Shown here: positions 61,128 through 64,000 of the stretch, one piece after another
Position numbering within the stretch: position 1 is the first letter of the stretch
Layout of the letters: each line of letters starts with the position of its first letter
Source: Baylisascaris procyonis
Taxonomy: Eukaryota > Nematoda > Chromadorea > Rhabditida > Ascarididae
Length of the DNA: 64,000 nt
Direction: 5' to 3'
NCBI GenBank assembly: GCA_037389465.1
Contig: JAZARR010000105.1
Location: forward strand, 3,534,001-3,598,000
Position numbers and translations under genes: made by a program
Notes under the pieces: generated by a model
Seen by the model: only the letters and a program-made list of their open reading frames with translations
The model's database searches: none
What the model was told of the DNA's origin: nothing

Positions 61128-62038
61128 TCCTTCATCACCCAAATCCCCTTGGAATAAAGCGTATGATGTAGTACAGCGATGAAAGCCCCAGCACAGTTGA
61201 TGTTTATTCGGACTGTTTCATTTTAGATTAATGCGAGAACTTTGAGAGTACCGCAATTGCTTCAATACGTAATTCTGGTGTGCTTATCTCATATTCTATT
61301 GTCATCGCTTCCTTGAATGTTTCTCGTCATTTAATCATTATCCACCAACTTTTCAGGGTTCTCTTGTAGTTTCCATTATAGAATAAAACTTCGTAATGTC
61401 ATTCATAGCTTTACGTTGACTTTGTATGGGTAATTATTGACGTAATATTTGATTATCTCGGGGGCATATGCTACATGACCCAGAAAGAGGGAGGGGTAAT
61501 CAAGAGGGCGGTAGAATGCGCACAAGCGTTGCGGCCTTTTCGGTGTCGAACAAAAGTTTCATCTAAGTCCGCGACTTAGAAATTAAACGTAATCATCATC
61601 CACGAATCGAGTACCATTTGCAGAAGGGAAGGGATATGCGCCCATTTGACCAATGAATACGTTCTTTGCAATCTGTTTTGTTCACGGTGTAGTAGTTTGA
61701 GCAGTCTGACTGCTTCACCTTCAAGTTCCATGCATAGCCGAGTTAAATTTTTTTTGGAGAGAGTTTCGCTGAGCTGCTGCAACGTTTCTTTTAGAATGTT
61801 TGCGTATTGAAAATGCCATTCCACGATCGTTGTTTAGCATCATGAACATCGTAACCTGTAAAAAGTCTTTCGGGTCTCTTGAAACCATGTTTTCTTGCTC
61901 TCTTCATTTTTTCCATTTGCAGAAGGTTCGTAAAACTGAGATTAGCTAATGGCTGATCTGTGCATTTATGTCCGAAGGCGGTATCGCAGATTTGCTAACG
62001 ACTGCATGATGAAGCAATTGATTTGCAACTGTATTGCG

Positions 62039-62050
62039 GGGGGGGGGGGG
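62039..62050. repeat. poly(G) tract, 12 bases
   Basis: Twelve G followed by aggaggggtg, a quadruplex-capable run on the + strand, about 0.86 kb upstream of the convertase start. Confidence 0.9.
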
Positions 62051-62905
62051 AGGAGGGGTGTGCGGAGAAAGATTGGGCTCACGGAACCTTTTCATTTCTG
62101 CCACCGCCACAGTAGGTTTGGAAAGCAGGTCAACAGTTTTCAGTGGTTCATGAAGTCACCGCCATTATCTCGTCCACACTCCTCTGCCATCTTATTGGGG
62201 TTATGCCGGATGTTCCACGAAGTACAAATACGTTCACGCTTAGCATATTCTTCTTGCTGAAATGTTGTTCCATCTTTGAGCTATACAAGTTTAATAAGTG
62301 CAATTTCCTCAGTTGGTTCTTTGCCTGACGGCAAAAGAAGGTTTTTAGCTTGTTGCTTGTCGGTTAAGCTTGACGAGTTTGTTGTCTCTCTTGTATTTGA
62401 GATGTTCTTGAATTTAATATCCGTTGTCAAACGTTTTTTCTCGTATCTGTCGTATTATTTCGTCTGCTGGTTGTGAACTAGTCGCAAGCGTTTGTGGGGT
62501 AACGGGTTTTATTGCAGGGCATTTAGAAGGAGCGCAGTTGCCGTTGTCGTCAGGTCCCAAGTAATCATCGCTCGTCCACTGTTCGAAGAATTCTGAGGCG
62601 CACTCGGACGTGTGGTAGCAGCTGATTTCATTTTCGTTTTTTAAAAACTCAATTGACGACCGACGGCTGCGCTCTTTTCTGCGAGCGTGCTACGCCTAGC
62701 ATATTAACGGCGTGTCATTGGCGAAGTGGATTCCGATTCCGGAATAGAGTTGCGAGAGGACGGCTTCGAAGCTCACAATGAGCCGATCGAGAGCACTGCA
62801 CTGATTTCAGTTTCACATATCTTCGACTCATAGCAGTAAATTGGCTGTGTGCGACGCTATTCACAACTGCTCGCTTTTTTATCTAGCAGCCATCAAACAG
62901 TGATC

Positions 62906-63979
62906 ATGGAGATTGTTATCCATGCGATGTCACCAAAACGGTTTGTTTCCTCGTTGTCTTACTAGCTTTCATTTGCTTCAGCCTTGATGCTAAGCTTTTG
63001 AATAGTTCTAGGAATTTATGAGGTAAATAAAATAAGTGCAGGTGGAAGATGGAAAGATGAGGGAAAACCTGACTGTGTTTACGAAGCGATTTTATGCTTA
63101 CTTGTGTGGTGGGATTAGTTACGTGATATTGTATTGCTATTTGTTTGTATTAATGGTAATGAATGATTGTTGATGTAGATTTCGACGGGTTCTGCTTTAT
63201 ATATGAGTATCACTTCTGCTCAGCTTCACTATATTCGAGCTCGTGCTGATTATGCGAACAAACTTTTTTAGTCATTAGGACCGATATTTTTTAAATACTA
63301 AGTTGCTCATCACTGTTGAATGTAAGTGGGATGTGCGATTTTACTTCCGAAGTTGTTTGCGAATAAGTTCATCTTTGCAAATGCTATCTGGAGAAAAAGA
63401 ATTCCAATTTCGAAGCACACGCCATTTCTTGTAGTTTAAGCATGTTTCCTGAAAGCTTTTTGCTCATTTCCAAAATTTTTCTATCTATAGGTAAGTGATA
63501 ACTTCGGCCTTCATGTACCTTATTTCTTGTCGCATTATAAAATATTCCCGAAATAGGCTCAACTTGAAATTCGAGCATCTTGGGGTTTTCAACAAGCCAA
63601 ATTCGTCTTCTTGAAATCACGTTCATTATAGTAGATGATTTTCAGTATGTTTAAGGCTTCGTATCATTTTGTACTCTGAATTTTCCCACTATTATGTGCG
63701 TTTTATTTCATGTTGAGGCTGTTTAATTCTGTTTGATCTCCATTGTGTATTTCTTTGTGATCTGAGATAATCGTTTCTTTCAGATTATTTTGGCACTTGG
63801 CCAGGATATCATTGCTAATTTTTTGTTTTGTTCGAAGTACCACTTCGATCGAGCACGACTCGATTTGCAACGAGGAAGATGGTAATTGTCCAGAACCGAT
63901 TCATACAGTAATCAGGTTGGCACGGCGGGATGATGAATTGGCGAGGCGGATCGCAGCCGAACATGGGATGGAAGTTAGG
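62906..63979 (+). CDS. bli-4: BLI-4/furin-type proprotein convertase, 5' exons (3' cut by window)
   Basis: Exon 1 is 62906-62940 (ending CG|GTTTGT) and exon 2 is 63784-63979 (after tttctttcag, ending AGG|GTACGC). Together they give 77 codons in frame. The start encodes a basic n-region (MSPKRLFW from the second Met), a hydrophobic core (ISLLIFCFV), then IEHDSICNEEDGNCPEPIHT and VIRLARRDDELARRIAAEHG. That last stretch is the conserved prodomain beginning of nematode BLI-4/kex2-family convertases, which cleave precursors at dibasic sites in the secretory pathway and, in C. elegans, are needed for cuticle formation. The catalytic domain lies beyond the window. An in-frame TAA at 62837 precedes the ATG. 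Met8 (62927) is an alternative start giving a more typical signal peptide. Confidence 0.92.
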
Positions 63980-64000
63980 GTACGCCTTTGTGGTTGTTGT

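Larger units (their letters stand above)
53531..62905. other. upstream desert of the convertase gene
   Basis: No recognised gene. It contains several open frames of 60-106 codons, a 9-bp perfect hairpin at 54372-54395, two hairpins at 60931-60952 and 61097-61127, and a 12-G run at 62039-62050. A 43-base segment at 60130-60172 (cccag | ... GG|GTAATG) is exon-like. The last 1-2 kb should hold the promoter and leader of the convertase gene; no specific element is recognised. Confidence 0.5.

Noticed and set aside
60862..61182. 106-codon + frame overlapping an 84-codon minus frame
   Set aside because: Both owe their openness partly to the inverted repeats present, and no motif is recognised.

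Overview
The window is nematode nuclear DNA, AT-rich with long homopolymer runs, and gene-poor. The origin is inferred from four recognisable multi-exon genes, all on the + strand, whose introns mostly follow GT...AG rules with short acceptors such as tttcag, ttgcag, ttatag and ttaag. The first exons of a BLI-4/furin-type proprotein convertase, a cuticle-processing enzyme well known from nematodes, point the same way. Introns of 0.1-2 kb and about 31 kb with no gene I can recognise are unlike compact Caenorhabditis genomes. A parasitic or other long-intron nematode is likely, but the species cannot be read from the sequence.

Layout. 1-14.6 kb: a gene for a protein with two MAM domains (3799-14573, 5' end not found, possible extra 5' exons at 1895-3662), then a 297-codon Ser/Thr-rich exon and two possible last exons. 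14.6-21.8 kb: no confident gene. It holds an array of roughly 200-bp units full of small TTCG hairpins, a 300-350-bp direct repeat about 3.6 kb apart, three copies of a short palindromic motif, and an AT-rich inverted repeat. 21.9-26.7 kb: a complete six-exon FITM (fat storage-inducing transmembrane) gene of 286 residues. 29.3-31.8 kb: a complete five-exon pyroglutamyl-peptidase I gene of 213 residues with its Glu/Cys/His triad. 31.8-62.9 kb: a gene desert with microsatellites, G/C tracts, hairpins and several exon-like or decayed coding-like stretches that I cannot name. 62.9-64.0 kb: the first two exons of the proprotein convertase gene, running off the window.

The four genes do not form a pathway. 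FITM acts in ER lipid-droplet biogenesis, the peptidase in cytosolic peptide turnover, the convertase in secretory-pathway maturation, and the MAM protein is probably extracellular.

The most distinctive non-coding signal is a pair of tandem arrays, one upstream of the first confident MAM exon (3121-3423) and one in FITM intron 1 (22801-23095). Both have a 38-bp period and eight units, and the units look distantly related. The FITM exon 2 splice acceptor is the last base of the second array. I found no tRNA, rRNA, CRISPR array or intact transposase. Exon boundaries come from splice-site consensus and reading-phase bookkeeping by eye, without transcript evidence.
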